DNA of 64,000 bases from Cotesia glomerata (GCF_020080835.1 NC_058166.1:13231043-13295042); one strand, 5' to 3'. Shown: positions 1-12,402, counted from the stretch's first letter. The notes: generated from the sequence alone by a model not told the origin. Program-made: numbers and translations.

Positions 1-36
1 AGCCGAATAAATTTTTTATCTATCTATCTATCTATA
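1..36 (+). mobile_element. LINE 3' end with (TATC)n tail (left-truncated by window)
   Basis: The first bases read GAATAAATTTTTTATC and run into a TATC tetranucleotide tail. The 3' end of the LINE fragment at 45.3 kb has nearly the same join (AAATAAATTTTTC followed by TATC repeats). I infer the tail of the same kind of non-LTR element, with its body upstream of the window. The tail alone could also be a simple microsatellite. Confidence 0.45.
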
Positions 37-842
37 TGAACACATATGATTATATATGATATGAATGATCACATATCATGACACATGACACCTATGATAA
101 TATATGTGATACACATAAACACATGTAAAGTATATCTGAACACGCATGATGCAGGTGATCACATATGGCACATATGATAAATGATCCATGTGACACCAAT
201 GAAGTATATGATCGAATATGACACCGAATCAATGGTCATATATGACACCTATGTTACATATGATCGAACGTGACACATATATTCAATGGTCAGATGTGAC
301 ACCTATGATACATAAGATCACATATAACAACACATGACTCGTATGATCACATGTGAAACCTATGATGAAAGATGAATTATGGTTACATATGACATATATG
401 ATTACATATAACACATATGATCATATGGATACAGTTATGTATTGATGTGTTCAGTGCGATAGAAATCCTATGTACTTAACACACTATTGCATAACAGAGT
501 CCATATATAACACATATGTTACATCTGATCACATATGACATATCTGATCACATATGAGCATTTATGACACATATGATCACATATGCCACATCTGATCACA
601 TGTAAGCACATATAACACATATGATCATATATGAAACATATGATCACATATGAAACATATGATCACATATTAAACATATGATCATATAAGAAACATATGA
701 TCATATAAGAAACATATGATCATATATGAAACATATGGTCACATATGAAACATATGATCATATATGAAACCTGATCACATATGAAACATATGATCTTATA
801 TGATATGACATATCTGATCACATATGAGCATTTATGACCCAT
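37..842. repeat. ~19-bp satellite array (ATATGATCACAT type), left part
   Basis: Degenerate tandem repetition of a unit close to AAACATATGATCACATATG. It is most regular around 620-790 and increasingly diverged toward the left. CATATG and TGATCA palindromes recur throughout. The same sequence resumes after the inserted element at 2363, so the two parts were once one array. No coding potential is visible. Confidence 0.8.
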
Positions 843-850
843 ATGATCAT

Positions 851-2362
851 TAGGGTGATCAAAAAAAAAAATTTTTTTTTTCCAAACAGGCTCAAAAGTT
901 TCGTTTGGGTGTAAAAAAATTACTGTGAAAAGATGAGCTCTTAATATTAATATTAAGATTGTCTTCATCACATTTTTTTAATTCCCATAAGAATAACATG
1001 GGAAAAATTTTTTTCGCTTCTTCTGATTTTTGTACCGTTCAAACGACTGATTGACTTATAAATCGCTGTTTTAATCTTTATAGAAAATTGAACGCTCTAC
1101 AAAAAAGGTCTGATAACATTGTTTGATTTGTCCACGCGTTCAAAAGTTATTCAAGTTCAATTTTTCAAAAATTTGATCGAATTTTATAAATTACACCAAA
1201 ACTGTTGGTTTCAGTGTTAAAATACAAATCAAATTTTTTGTTAAACATAAATTAGACTTCTGATACATGCGGTCATCGGAAAAAATAGACTGAAAAAAAA
1301 AAATAATAATAATAATAGTATTTATTCCATTGCTATAAGATGGAAAATAAATAAATAAATATCTTTAAAAAAATTTTTGTAATTTCAGATACAAATGGCC
1401 AATTTGTTCTTTTAAATTTTCAGTCAATAAACACTATTATTTTCTTGCTCCGTCGATAAAAAAATTATTTTCCAATAGATGGAGCTCAGAGCTTCAGAGC
1501 TATGTTATTATTATGATAAACATACTGAACCAAAAATTTTTGTCCTTAGAATTTTTATTTTAACAAAGTCAGAGTTATTTGCAGTTCTTATTATCTATTA
1601 CATGATATTAATTTAAAAAATTATTTAAGCTTAATTTCAAGTTGACCATGGTTTACTTGAGTCGTATTGTGAGTGATCCAATTGAAAATTTTAGTGGACG
1701 CAAACTTCCTAGTTCGGTAGAGGTTATGTCGGTATTTTTCTACCAGAAAAAAGTTTTAAAATTTCAACATAAACACAGTATCAATTTGACAATAACAAAA
1801 GTTCAAGAAAAGTGGTCCGAAGCTGGTATTCCAACGTGTGGCGAGCAATTTGCGCGAAAAAAACTTTCAAATTTATTAGATGAAGTCAAAAAGATACAGA
1901 GGAATTGAAAGCGCAAAAAATCAGTAGCACAAAAGAAGAAAGAATCAAATTTTTCTCAAAAATTAAAAAATTTATTTGATATCGCCAAACTGAACGTCGA
2001 TAAATACATTGATGAAGAGAAAAAGTTGTTCTTGGCCGGGCAAAGATAAAAAAATCGATTCGGATTTATTGATAATAACACTGTAACACAACAAGATGAT
2101 CAAAATCAAGATATAATGGTTATAAATTCAGCATAAAGATTGGAACAGCGATTTATCAGTCAACCAGTCGTTTTAACGGTACAAAAATCAGAAGAAGCAA
2201 AAAAAATTTTTTCCATGTTATTTTTATGGGAATTAAAAAAATGCGATGAGGACAATCTTAATATTAATATTAAGGGCTCATCTTTTCACAGAAATTTTTT
2301 TACACCCAAAAGAAACTTTTGAGCCTGTTTGAAAAAAAAATTTTTTTTTTTGGATCACCCTA
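851..2362 (+). mobile_element. hAT-like DNA element with ~220-bp terminal inverted repeats
   Basis: The ends are TAGGGTGATC and its inverse GATCACCCTA, flanked on both sides by ATGATCAT (843-850 and 2363-2370), an 8-bp target duplication. The inverted repeats extend to about 1072 and back from about 2141, so they are roughly 220 bp long. An 8-bp duplication of the form nTnnnnAn and a TAGGG start fit the hAT superfamily. Long inverted repeats are unusual there, so the assignment is inferred. The insertion splits the 19-bp satellite. The interior carries a decayed reading frame but no recognisable transposase. Confidence 0.7.
1648..2049 (+). pseudogene. Decayed ORF inside the hAT-like element
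   Basis: An ATG at 1648 opens a frame of 86 codons to a TGA at 1906-1908. The same frame then stays open to a TAA at 2047-2049. The whole frame, read through the TGA, is about 133 codons. The first half contains RKLPSSVEVMSVFFY and a Lys/Trp-rich stretch. The second half contains SQKLKNLFDIAKLNVD followed by acidic and basic residues. I have the impression of a short protein seen with insect repeats, containing a similar LFDIA motif, but cannot name the family and assign no function. The in-frame TGA suggests it is broken. No RNase-H catalytic residues or zinc finger are visible, so it is probably not the transposase. Confidence 0.45.
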
Positions 2363-2480
2363 ATGATCATATATGATATGATATATCTAATCACATATGA
2401 GCATTTATGACACATATAACACATGATACCGCGTAACACATACGAAACATATACATATAAATAAATTTACACATGTGAAC
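2363..2480. repeat. ~19-bp satellite array, right part
   Basis: Continuation of the array found at 37-842, starting with the second copy of the ATGATCAT target duplication. It decays into AT-rich sequence near 2480. Confidence 0.6.
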
Positions 2481-2488
2481 ATGAATGC

Positions 2489-3531
2489 ATCCACAGATTC
2501 GGTAGAATCTGGCGCCAAGTTCCTTTCAAATCCGTTGTAAACGGAGCGCCAGACCACCGACTGTGTTTACTGTAAGCAGAACGGTATTTCGAGGTTGCAA
2601 AATTTTATTTAATTATATGGTTCTCCTTTTCCAAAATAATATATTATAAAAGTAATTTATACTTTATTTTACTGATATTAATTAATTATAATCAATTATA
2701 ACACTTAATTCACTTAAAATTATTAAATTTTATCAGCACAAACTATAGTAAGCCCAGAAATTTCGATCCTGACTTTTTTTCGATGGGGAATATCAGCGCC
2801 ACAGACTAGATAAAATAAAAATGTGTAGTAATCCTTCCTATAGACACGCAACTACAGTAAAAAGTGATTCATAGCTTGCATCTATGGCCGCCAGGGTGCA
2901 CTGGAATTACATCTACATAAACTGTAGCTTTAAGGGGATAGTTTGCAGTAAAAAATGCAGTCAACACGAGATTTAAGTTGTTATCAATTGTAAATTTTCA
3001 TTATAATTACAAAAAATACTAAAATCCGAACAAAAACAGTTTCACTGTAAAAAAGTCGCACCAAGTCCACGTTCATAAGACTATTAGGAAAAAAAAAAAT
3101 TTTTTTTTCTTTACAAAAACATACAAAATAAAAAAATTAAAAAATCCAAGTAACCAATATGATTGTTTATGATTTTCGGAAATTAAAAATTTTGTAAATT
3201 TAAAATTAAAAAATTTTTAGAACGTACTTGGTGTGCGTCATTGTGTATTTCAATTTTTTTAAAGTCCTAGTAAATAGATTTTACGAATTTTATTAAAAGT
3301 AAAATATTTTGCAACCGCGCACACTAAATACGTTCTAAAATTTTTTTTTAATTTTTAAATTTACAAAAAAATTTTTTTTAATTTCCGAAAATCATAAACA
3401 ATCATATCGGTTACTCGGATTTTTTATTTTTTATTTTGTATCTTTTGTAAAGAAAAAATTTTTTTCCTAATAGTCTTATGAACGTGGACTTGGTGCGACT
3501 TTTTACAGTGAAACTGTTTTGTTCGGATATA
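2489..3531 (+). mobile_element. Composite 1-kb repeat, copy 1 (GC-rich hairpin end + TIR foldback end)
   Basis: The left end starts TCCACAGATTCGG and carries stacked palindromes: CAGATTC..GAATCTG, then TCTGGCGC pairing with GCGCCAGA around an inner TCCGT..ACGGA. The right half (about 3025-3531) is a foldback: AACAGTTTCACTGTAAAAAA at one side and its inverse at the other. Copies occur at 20577-21650 and, inverted and shortened, at 53686-54630. A foldback-only copy lies at 44237-44887. Superfamily unknown. The hairpin end recalls Helitron 3' hairpins, but no CTRR terminus is clear. Confidence 0.75.
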
Positions 3532-5990
3532 GAAAACTTTAAATTTTCTCTCTCACACATATCACTTTTGCTCATCTGTATGCATATGTGTATTCATACG
3601 TAAGATTTTATTAAAAGGTAAAGGTCTCTACCACACTGTTCTACGACATAAACCTCGCTATTACAATCATAATCATAATCATAATCACGCTCATACTTAT
3701 ACGCATTTAATTCATACAGCAAATGCAAATTAGGATTAGCTTTCGGGTAGTGTGCGTGCTTACGCATTTGACATGTCACATGCAGCGAATAAATTATTAC
3801 TGCTATACCCATAATAACTACGGCCATTGTTGTTGTTATTATCATTATAATACAAATACACAGCTATAACTATAACTATAACTATAGGCGCGTGAGCATA
3901 AGTATGAATATGAGTACTTGAGCATTAGGCAGGAATTTATATTATAGTACACGTGCTTATAGACTGCTCTGCTTTAAATTCCGGATCCTTCTATTTTACT
4001 ATTTCATAAATCATACTCCTTTGTCACTGTCATTTGTCCTCTGAATTCCTCGAGCGCTTTGTGGCTAAGGCTATTTTTTAATAATTCCTGTTTGTTATGA
4101 AAATTCTAAGTACTGTGACCTCTAAGGACTCACAGTCTATTCAAAATTTTTCCAATTTTTACCACAAAATTTGACTTCCTAAATTTTTTAAGCGTGTCAA
4201 TGGAACAGAGTGTTAAAATTTTAATTAAAATTCGTGCGTATAAAAAATTAATTTGATTGTACAAAAGAAATCTTGAACCAAAAAAAATATGTGCGTAAAT
4301 ATATTAAACAAAAAAAAAAAAATATTAAACTAAAGTCACAAACAAAGAAAGGGATGATAAGTTAAAAAGAAGGGTCATACGACACATATGAGTTTCCCTC
4401 CCCTATTAAGACTTAAAGAAGATCCTTGTCTAAATCTTCGTCTCCAAAACCGCAACCTGATAAAAAAATTCAATAAAAAATCACCGGAGTGTAGGACGAA
4501 GAATAATAAAAATCCTAGATCTTCATGACGATCAATTCTTCACAATAAAATAATTCTTTCTTCTCTTTACTTCTGGATCTTCTTGATCTTATTCATAAGG
4601 ATTTTTATATTCACTTGCTCCTGCTAGAGAGTATCTTGAGCCACAGAAAATAAATCTCCATATCTTATTTTTTTTTTATTATTAGATTTTTAAAAATTCA
4701 AAGAATGAAACACGTGAATGAATTGAAAGGACCGATGATTTCTTACAATCTCGGGATAATAATAAAATAAAATAAAAAATTCAAGCCAAAGCTGAAGTTT
4801 AATAACTTAAAGCCGAAGGAAAAGACGCGAGCCCGGCCCATAACCTGAGAACAGTGGCACGGGGACCGTCTCGAATCCTGCGTTTTCTTATGACGAATGA
4901 CGGATAGAATAAAGAACAATTTTTGTATATTTTCTTTGTGTGTTTTGTGTGTGTAGACCTACCCCATATAATGTTATATGTTATGTACATACGATCCGTT
5001 CGATTCTCTCGGCACATTGACGTTTTGTCGGTGTCGTCGGCCTCGTAATATTACTTTCGACGACTGGATCATTATTTCAAAGAGACCCGCATTATTCTTT
5101 TCCTTCAATCATTTACTTCTTAAAAGTTTAAAAACTTTACTTGTGACTTTTTTTGCTTTAGATTGCCGCTGGTTTCAATTATTTGTTAATAAGTTTTTGA
5201 CTTCCGGCAGAGGAAGTTTTATTTTTTGTGAAACAAGTTTTCGTCCTCAGTTTTTTTGGCTCGCTAAGGGACAAGGTATATTTACGGGAATAATTAATCG
5301 ATGTTTGGAAAGGATGACTAAACAGTCATTCTTTATGTGATTTTCAAAAAAAATTAATGAAATTTTTTTAAATTATGGTTCCGTTTTTTTTTTTTTTTTA
5401 AATTAAGGATCAGGAAATATTTTTCATTACAAAGAAAATTTATCAAACATTTATTTAAAATTGAAATAAATTTTTATTTGTCGAAAAATTTACCGCTTAA
5501 AAATAACAAAATTCGATACCGAAAAATATTTATCATAGCGCCTGATTTATAAAATAAAAAATGAAATATCGGTGTAACTGTAACTTAAGAAGAAATGTAA
5601 GTATGTTGAAAGGATAATGTGACGAATACCTTGGGAACAATACTAGGATCCGTTGAGAAAATACTCTTTGGATAAAGTAAAATATTTGATCAACGGCTTA
5701 TATATATTTCATTTCTAACAAACACAAAATTCAAGACAAGACAAAATATTATCGGTAGGTCAAATCTAAAATTCGTTGACGTAACCATAAATCAAAATAT
5801 TTTTATTTTATTTTTTATTTTTATTAGTGGGGAGAATTAAATATAATTTTTAAAAATATTAGTCAGAAATTTTGCAAGTTAAATCTACAATTTTTTAATC
5901 GTTAAAATTAATAATTAAATTTTTTTTAAAGAAAATAATAATAATAATAAATTTTAAAAAATTAAAATTTGACTCAAAAATTTTTTTATA
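3532..5990. other. AT-rich non-repetitive stretch, no supported gene
   Basis: Contains an ATAATC simple repeat near 3668-3688 and CTATAA repeats near 3862-3885. A slightly GC-richer patch lies at 4800-5060. A 120-codon frame at 4978-5340 has no recognisable domain and I do not accept it. The rest is A/T-tract-rich sequence in which I see nothing more. Confidence 0.5.
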
Positions 5991-6652
5991 AGGTAAAAAG
6001 CCCCTATTATTGACACTATAAGAGTGATAATGAATATTTGAATTTTTTTATCGTGTTTCAAATCAATATTGTCAACTTTTTTTCTTATAGGACACCTTAA
6101 TCATTGTTTTTACTTATATAATTTAATGAATTAACTTTAATAGCAATAAATTTAATAATTATTACATCAACTTAAAACCAACAGGTCGAATGTATGTATT
6201 ATTGGCAGTGCAAAAAATTCAAAGAGCCGATTATTGACATACCATTGACCCTATTATTGACAGGCCTTTTATTACAGTTAAATTTATATCAACAATAATC
6301 ATTTTTACTAACTAAAGCAAAACTATCAATAATTTTTATTATTTTGAAATTCGTTTAAGACCTAGCTTTTCTATATTTTTTACCAGGTTTTTTTTAGCAA
6401 TTTTTTCCAGTCTCAAATACTTTGATTCTTATAAAATCACATGACAGTATGTAAACATCAATACGTTGATATGTATGTTGAGGGGGTTAGGTTACCTTAC
6501 ATTATAGCCTATGTCGTTAATTGACGCAATTTAATTTTTGTGTCCCCATCATTGACATCCGCTATTTTAAAATTAATTTTAACTCGATAAAGTATGAATA
6601 AATGATTATATGGTTATTTAGACTATAAATAATCTAAAATAATTTTAAACAA

Positions 6653-7910
6653 TGCAATCCCTAGTGGATTCCTGGTGACGGCCAAACTACGGTCAAACGA
6701 CGGTGAATTCACCGTGAATTCACTTTACCGATGAAAGAAAGTCTATTTGTGGTCGAACAACCGTCGTTCGACGGTGAAAAATAAGTGAAGTTGTGAAATG
6801 TTCTGACGGTGATTGCATGGTTCATACAATGAACATTCACAAGATTTTCTCCATTTTTTTCCTACTCAATGACTATGATTTTCCGACCCCTTGATTGTTT
6901 TCAGACATAAATATAACGGTGAATGACTAGTAAAAATTCGATGAATAAAGACTATTTCGGTGGTGAATCCACGGTAGTCTGCGAGCGAATTTCAGGTCAA
7001 ATGGCGGTTAAGAAGATAGTAACGGTAAAGAAGAAATTTTATACCAGCGATCCATTGAAAAATTGCTGGGTGAAGTTTTATTTGTAAATGTAAAAAAATT
7101 TCATAAAATAATATATGAGGCTAATAAAATATAAATAAATAGTTAATAAAAATAATTTGAAAAAGGATTCAGTCACTATAATTTTTGATATTATAAAAAA
7201 AAACACCTTTTATAAATTTTTGTGAAATTTCAGGATTTTTTTTTTATGAAATTTTAAATTCAACATAGCTTCATGAAATTAAAAAAAATTTTTTTTTTTT
7301 ATTAATAAAATTTAATGCATTTATTTTGGGTGATAAATTCACAGAATGATTTATTATTTAGAATTCATGGAATAGAAATAATTATCAAAACTAAATTAAG
7401 TATCCGTAAAATAGATGGTGATTAAAATGCATCTTTAATGCACGTCTGGGATAGCATTACAGGAAAATCCCTTGACTGTCAATCAGATGATCCGAGTTCG
7501 ATCCCCGGTCTGGGCGAAGTGATTTTACATTGCATTTTTTTTTTTTTTTAATTTTTCGTATACGCAAACATTATACGAGCTTAATATCGATTATTCTGGG
7601 TGAATGCACCTATTTTCTTTCATCGGATTCCTACGATGACACGGTGAATCGACCGTAATGAGCTAGTTGTTTGTCAGTTATATGCGGGTGAATTGTGAAT
7701 TGATGGTCAATTGTCGGTCAGATCACCGTAAGTTCACCCGCAGAAAGAGGTATTTCTCGGATTTACAGTCGGTAAATCAATCGTCAAAATTTTTCACAAT
7801 GAAACCTAATGTAAACCGTCAAATCACTTCATATAGACTAATGTTTGACTAATGTTTGACCGTGAATTGACCATATTATAACCGTGGCGGTGAAACCGCT
7901 AGGGATTACA
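6653..7910. mobile_element. Nested element, TIR TGYAATCCCTAGYGG, rich in ACGGTGA motifs
   Basis: Left end TGCAATCCCTAGTGG, right end inverse of TGTAATCCCTAGCGG. Both sub-terminal regions are packed with short palindromic motifs such as GGTGAATTCACC and CGTCGTTCGACGG. It lies wholly within the element at 5991-8192 and is therefore younger. A tRNA-like segment sits inside it at about 7445. No transposase frame seen. The target duplication is unclear. Confidence 0.7.
7443..7549 (+). mobile_element. tRNA-like SINE remnant
   Basis: A Pol III A-box-like TAGCATTACAGG is followed about 40 bases later by a B box GAGTTCGATCCCCGG. Between them TTGA-CTGTCAA-TCAG can form an anticodon arm with GTC in the anticodon position, as in tRNA-Asp. 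The acceptor stem is poor and a T-rich run follows, so this is a SINE or tRNA pseudogene rather than a working tRNA gene. Confidence 0.5.
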
Positions 7911-8519
7911 TAAAAATAACATTGAGAAATCTGGATTTGAAAATATAGTCTTTCTTAACAATATTGTTAAGAAATTACAAACGTATAAGCAGTTTTGGTC
8001 TACTTGAAAAAATGAAATTTTTTTGCGGTAAATAGTTTATACCTTGAAATTAAATTTTACTATTTTTTAATTTTAAAAAATCATGAAATATCAAAAATTG
8101 TGATTATTAATAGATTTTAATAATGAAATAATAAAATTAAATAGGATGTCAATAGTGGAGGCCCTATCATTACATAATAGGGGCTTTTACCTTATTGCTT
8201 TTAAAAATTTATTCGTTTTTTTCTCTTCGATTAAAATCGTTAATGATCATTAAAAAATTTTTTGACGTAAAATCTATCGATCCCAAATTGGGAAGATCAA
8301 TAAGTGACAGTTAAAAAGACATTTACATTTTTTTGAAGAGACCTTGAGACAAATAACTCACGTCTTATAGGGAGCGCATAATACTTTCACCTGTTTTTCC
8401 CTCAGCCTTTCGCAGGGTGAGTGCATAAAGAGAAAACACCAAGATAGCCTGCCGATAAGGAAATAATCTAAAATGGTAAATGTTAAATGTTGAATATAAA
8501 ATAACAAATAAAGCTGGTA

Positions 8520-8885
8520 CACTGAGAGACAATTTTATTTAATAGTAATAAAATTTTATTACTGATTAATAAAACGTTTATTTGGCTAATAAAGGGGAAG
8601 GGGAAGTAAACAAGTAGGTTAGGTTAGGATGTCATTAATTGATGAATATTTATTTTTTTTGAGATTAGATTTGTTTTAATGACTTAATATATTTATATAT
8701 GACAGAAAATGAAAGCGATGCTCGTGGCTACTTTAATAAACATATATAGTATTTAAAAAAATTTTATTAAATACTAATAAAATTTTATTAATATGTGAAA
8801 TATAATTTTATTAATATTAATTAAGTTTTCTTTTCAAGTCCAAATAAACTTTTTTATTACTATTAAATAAAATTGTCTCTCAGTG
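8520..8885. mobile_element. MITE, TIR CACTGAGAGACAATTTTATT
   Basis: Perfect-looking inverted ends CACTGAGAGACAATTTTATT / AATAAAATTGTCTCTCAGTG with TA on both sides (8518-8519, 8886-8887). The inverted repeat extends through the TTTAATAGTAATAAAA stretch. At 366 bp with no reading frame, it is a non-autonomous Tc1/mariner-type MITE. Confidence 0.85.
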
Positions 8886-8889
8886 TAGA

Positions 8890-9240
8890 ATGGCACGCGT
8901 CGGGTCGCCGATTTTTTATTCATTCAGTTCGATACTGTTGTTGTTGTTATTATCGTTGTTATTGTTTTCGGAAAATAGAACTGTCTGATGCAGTGGCGGT
9001 TTCTCCTCGATCGGTACCTGAGCGCGAGTTGGGAGTGGGATAGGGGAGACAGGTGCATCTTACCGCCAATTATATTTCGGAAGGATAAAAAACGAGCGGC
9101 GTGGCTGAAAACTGAAAAATAAGAGTGAGTTACTTATTTTAGAGCACGTACGTCGCGTGTGCTGGAGCTTATTCTTATTATCGCCGCGCGAGCCACTAAA
9201 CCCCTTCTCGTTCTTTTCGCCGAGTAATAAAACTTTTTTT
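8890..9240. other. GC/CpG-richer unique island
   Basis: In contrast with the AT-rich surroundings, this stretch has many CpG sites (for example CGCGTCGGGTCGCCG, CGTACGTCGCGTG, CGCCGCGCGAG) and is not repeated elsewhere in the window. A splice-donor-like AAGAGTGAGT lies at about 9121. It could be a promoter, an untranslated first exon or an enhancer. The strand cannot be set and no coding frame is convincing. Confidence 0.25.
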
Positions 9241-9359
9241 TTATTCGTAATTATTTATTTATAATTTTTATTTTTTTTACTTTGTCTTTTTTTTTATTAA
9301 ATCCCGAATTGTGAGAAGTAATTATTGTTTTTTTTTAATTCGGGAGCGATTATGTTGGA

Positions 9360-10830
9360 AAATAAATTTAGAATGGTTCAAAAGTTAAAACTATTCAAAG
9401 ATTATTAATGAATTTCCAAAAATTTTTAATGAGTTTTCATAAAGATTATTTTTAAAAATTTGATATCTTGAAGACTACTGGTGGAAAGTTGATCCATACA
9501 AAAATGAAATTATAGTTACAAGATGAATCTGTTCAAAAAAAATTCAATCAATTTTTCATCTTTGATAGTTCAAGAGATATGGATATTTAAAGATTAATAA
9601 TAATAAGTTTCCAAAAATTCAAAGTTCTACCATTTGGATATATTTTAAAATTCTATACTTCGAAAACTATTGGTCAAAAGTTGATCATTACAAAAATGAA
9701 ATTGAAGCTAAAAGCCTAAACTACCGTACAAAATTCGGTTCAATTTTTTATCTGTAATGGTTCAAAAGTTATGACTATTTAAATATTAATAATTAGTTTC
9801 CAAAAATTTAGATTATTTTTTAGGAAGGGAATTGTTAAAAATTTTTTAACTCGAAAACTCTTCATTGAAAGTTGATCATGACAAAAATGAAATTAAAGTT
9901 ACAAGACGAATCTGTTCAAAAAAAAATTGAACCAATTTTTTATCTCCGATAGTTCAAGAGATATGGCTATTTAAAGATTAATAATAAGTTTACAAAAATT
10001 CCAAGTTTTATCATTTGGATATTTTTAAAAATTCTATATCTCGAAAACTATAGGTCGAAAGTTGATCATTAAACAAATGAAATTAAAGCTAAAAGCATAA
10101 TCTATCGTACAAAATTCGGTTCAATTTTTTATCTTTGATGGTTCAAAAGTTATGACTATTTAAAGATTAATAATTAGTTTTCAAAAACTTGTAATTATGT
10201 TTTAGGAAGGGCATTTTTAAAAATTTTCTAACTCGAAAACTTTTGGTCGAAAATTGATTATTATAAATATGAAATTAAAGCGAAAGACCTAATCTATCCA
10301 AAAAAGTTTAGCCTAATTTTTTATCTTCAATAGTTCAAAAGTTATAACAATTTGAACAACAATAATGAGTTTCCAAATTTCAAAGTTTCATGACTTAGAT
10401 ACTTTTCAAAATGTTATTTCTCAAAAATTAATAATAAAAAAATTTTTTTTTAAATATGAAATTATTCTTAAACATTTAAAGTTTAGATAAAATTTAAAAT
10501 TTGGATAAATTTTTTATTTTTAATGATTCAAAGGCTACGATCATTTGAAGATTAATTATGAGTTTCCAAAAATTTTTCACTTTTGCGGAGATCATTTTTA
10601 AAAATTTTATATCTTAGGAACTATTGGTCGAAAGTTGATGATTACAAAAATAAATTTGAAGCTAATGACCTAATCTATTCAAAAAATTTTGGCCCAATTT
10701 TTTATCTTCAATAGTTCAAAAGTTATGACAGTTTGAACAACAATAATGAGTTTCCAAATTTCAAAGTTACATGACTTAAATACTTTTCAAAATATTATTT
10801 CTCAAAAATAATCAAAAAATGAAATTTTTC
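9360..10830. repeat. ~190-bp tandem array (8 units) with dimer structure
   Basis: The phrase GTTCAAAAGTTATGAC or a variant recurs at about 9370, 9565, 9757, 9945, 10137, 10327, 10527 and 10708. Linked phrases GGTCGAAAGTTGATCATTAC and TAATGAGTTTCCAAA keep fixed spacing. Spacing is 181-200 bp. Units 2 and 4 share GATAGTTCAAGAGATATG, units 3 and 5 share GATGGTTCAAAAGTTATGAC, and units 6 and 8 share GAACAACAATAATGAG. Alternate units are thus most alike, giving a ~380-bp higher-order period. Confidence 0.85.
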
Positions 10831-11855
10831 TTAAACACTTAAATAAATAAATTTTTGAAAATTGCAACATTAATCATGATTGAAATATCAGTTTAAAATT
10901 TTTTTTTCGATCGTAGAACACTCTTATGCTTTTTATTATTATTTGAGTCGTAAAAAAGTCGGCCCCCGGATTAAAGAAATAGGAAACCTAGAAAAAATGA
11001 AGAAAATGGGGTCTTGGTGGGTAATTTATGAAAATAATACAGTAAGTCACTTGATGGATCTTGGGATATCAGATCGGAGGTATATTTATATAGATAGAGG
11101 CGCGTGCGTGTGCAATGTGCAGTAGAGTAAGAGCCCCGATGTCTGCAGACACCTTGCCCGCGACAGACAGGTGCAAGTGTGTCTCTCTTGTTCACATCGA
11201 CGGCCAGAGTTATTCTTCTCGCTCATGAGCACTCAAAAGCTGTCGAGATACGAGATAACGAGAGCGAGATGCTTCGAGAGAGACGGCACGTGGCTGAATC
11301 CTTTGAATTATCTCTTAAAACTTGTCATTGATCGAGTAATTTCTCTTTCTTCCTTCTTATTTCTTATATTATTCCTTTTATCGAACTTAATTACCAGGGA
11401 AAATTTTTGAGTTTATTATTTTTCTACAATTACCAATTATCAATTATCGCTGAAAATTTTTATTTCTTATGTTGGGTTGACATCAAGGAATTTAAAAATT
11501 TTATAGCGTTTTTTCTTTTGTAGACGATTGAATTGTTATTGATATAATTTTTTATTGCTATTTTTATCATAAATATTATTATTAATATTAATTAATCAAC
11601 TTTTATTTTTTTAACAAAATAATTATAATAATATTTTGATATTAAAATTTAAACATACAGTTTCACTAGTTTTTTCTGATATTTTAATTAAAATATTGAA
11701 AATATGAAAAAATTTATAAGCACCTTTTTTTTACAGAGAATCAAATTTTCTTATCATTTTTCTGTATTTTTTATATTTAATTCAGAATTTTTCTTCTTAA
11801 ATTTGATCATAAAATTTTTTAATTTCTCAAGTTTCTTCTAAAATTTTAAAAAGAG
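10831..11855. other. Unique stretch with a GC-richer core, no supported gene
   Basis: A GC-richer core at about 11090-11330 (GCGCGTGCGTGTGC, CACCTTGCCCGCGAC) is flanked by AT-rich sequence. Short frames of about 80 codons on both strands overlap here without recognisable domains. I see no repeat. Possibly regulatory. Confidence 0.3.
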
Positions 11856-11999
11856 CTCAACATTGAGATAAACTTCAAGAAAACAAAAGTCATGATTCTT
11901 AGTAGCAAAAGAAAGTTAAAAATTCTTGAAAATTTTGACCTACCGCCAATAATAACTGATGAAAATATCATTCCATACGTAAACTCAACGAAACATCTA

Positions 12000-12190
12000 C
12001 ACAGTAAAAAATTTTACATCATTGCGTTAAAAGATTTTGTGTTAGAAATTTTTATGTTAAATATTTAACACTTTTTTGTGTTGATTTAACAGAATAAATG
12101 TTAAATTTACACATACAAGTGTTAAATATTTAACACAAAAATTTTTAACACTAAGTTTTTTGACGCTCTGATGCAAAATTTTTTACTGTG
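12000..12190. mobile_element. MITE, TIR CACAGTAAAAAATTTT, inserted in the LINE
   Basis: Ends CACAGTAAAAAATTTT and AAAATTTTTTACTGTG, TA on both sides (11998-11999, 12191-12192). The interior is a foldback of GTTAAATATTTAACAC motifs. Removing it with one TA restores the LINE reading CAT CTA GGA, so it inserted into the LINE. Same family as 16441-16652. Confidence 0.9.
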
Positions 12191-12402
12191 TAGGAATTAA
12201 TCTATCAAACAACTTTACCTGGAATGATCATGTCGTACAACTTTCACGGAAAGTGTTTAGTGTTCTAAGTAGCCTAAAACATAGGAAAAACATCCTATCA
12301 ACCAACGCACGCAAGTTGGTCACTTCCACAATCTTACCAATAATTGACTATTGTTGTCTTGTTCTACTTCATTCATCAAAAAAGCTTGATAATAAACTTC
12401 AA

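Larger units (their letters stand above)
5991..8192. mobile_element. TA-flanked element, TIR AGGTAAAAGCCCCTATTA
   Basis: Left end TA|AGGTAAAAAGCCCCTATTA, right end TAATAGGGGCTTTTACCT|TA, about 2.2 kb including a nested insertion. Near both ends short ATTGACA motifs recur. No transposase frame is present. The TA duplication suggests Tc1/mariner-like mobilisation. A second element (6653-7910) is nested inside. Confidence 0.75.

Noticed and set aside
4978..5340. 120-codon frame on the plus strand
   Set aside because: No domain, no codon pattern unlike the background, and rich in Phe/Leu/Ser as expected of AT-rich chance frames.
8611..8628. Telomeric TTAGG repeats
   Set aside because: Only about two to three units (GGTTAGGTTAGG); this is too short to be more than chance or an interstitial trace.
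9360..10830. CRISPR-like array
   Set aside because: Repeats are long, imperfect and contiguous without unique spacers, in a eukaryotic context.
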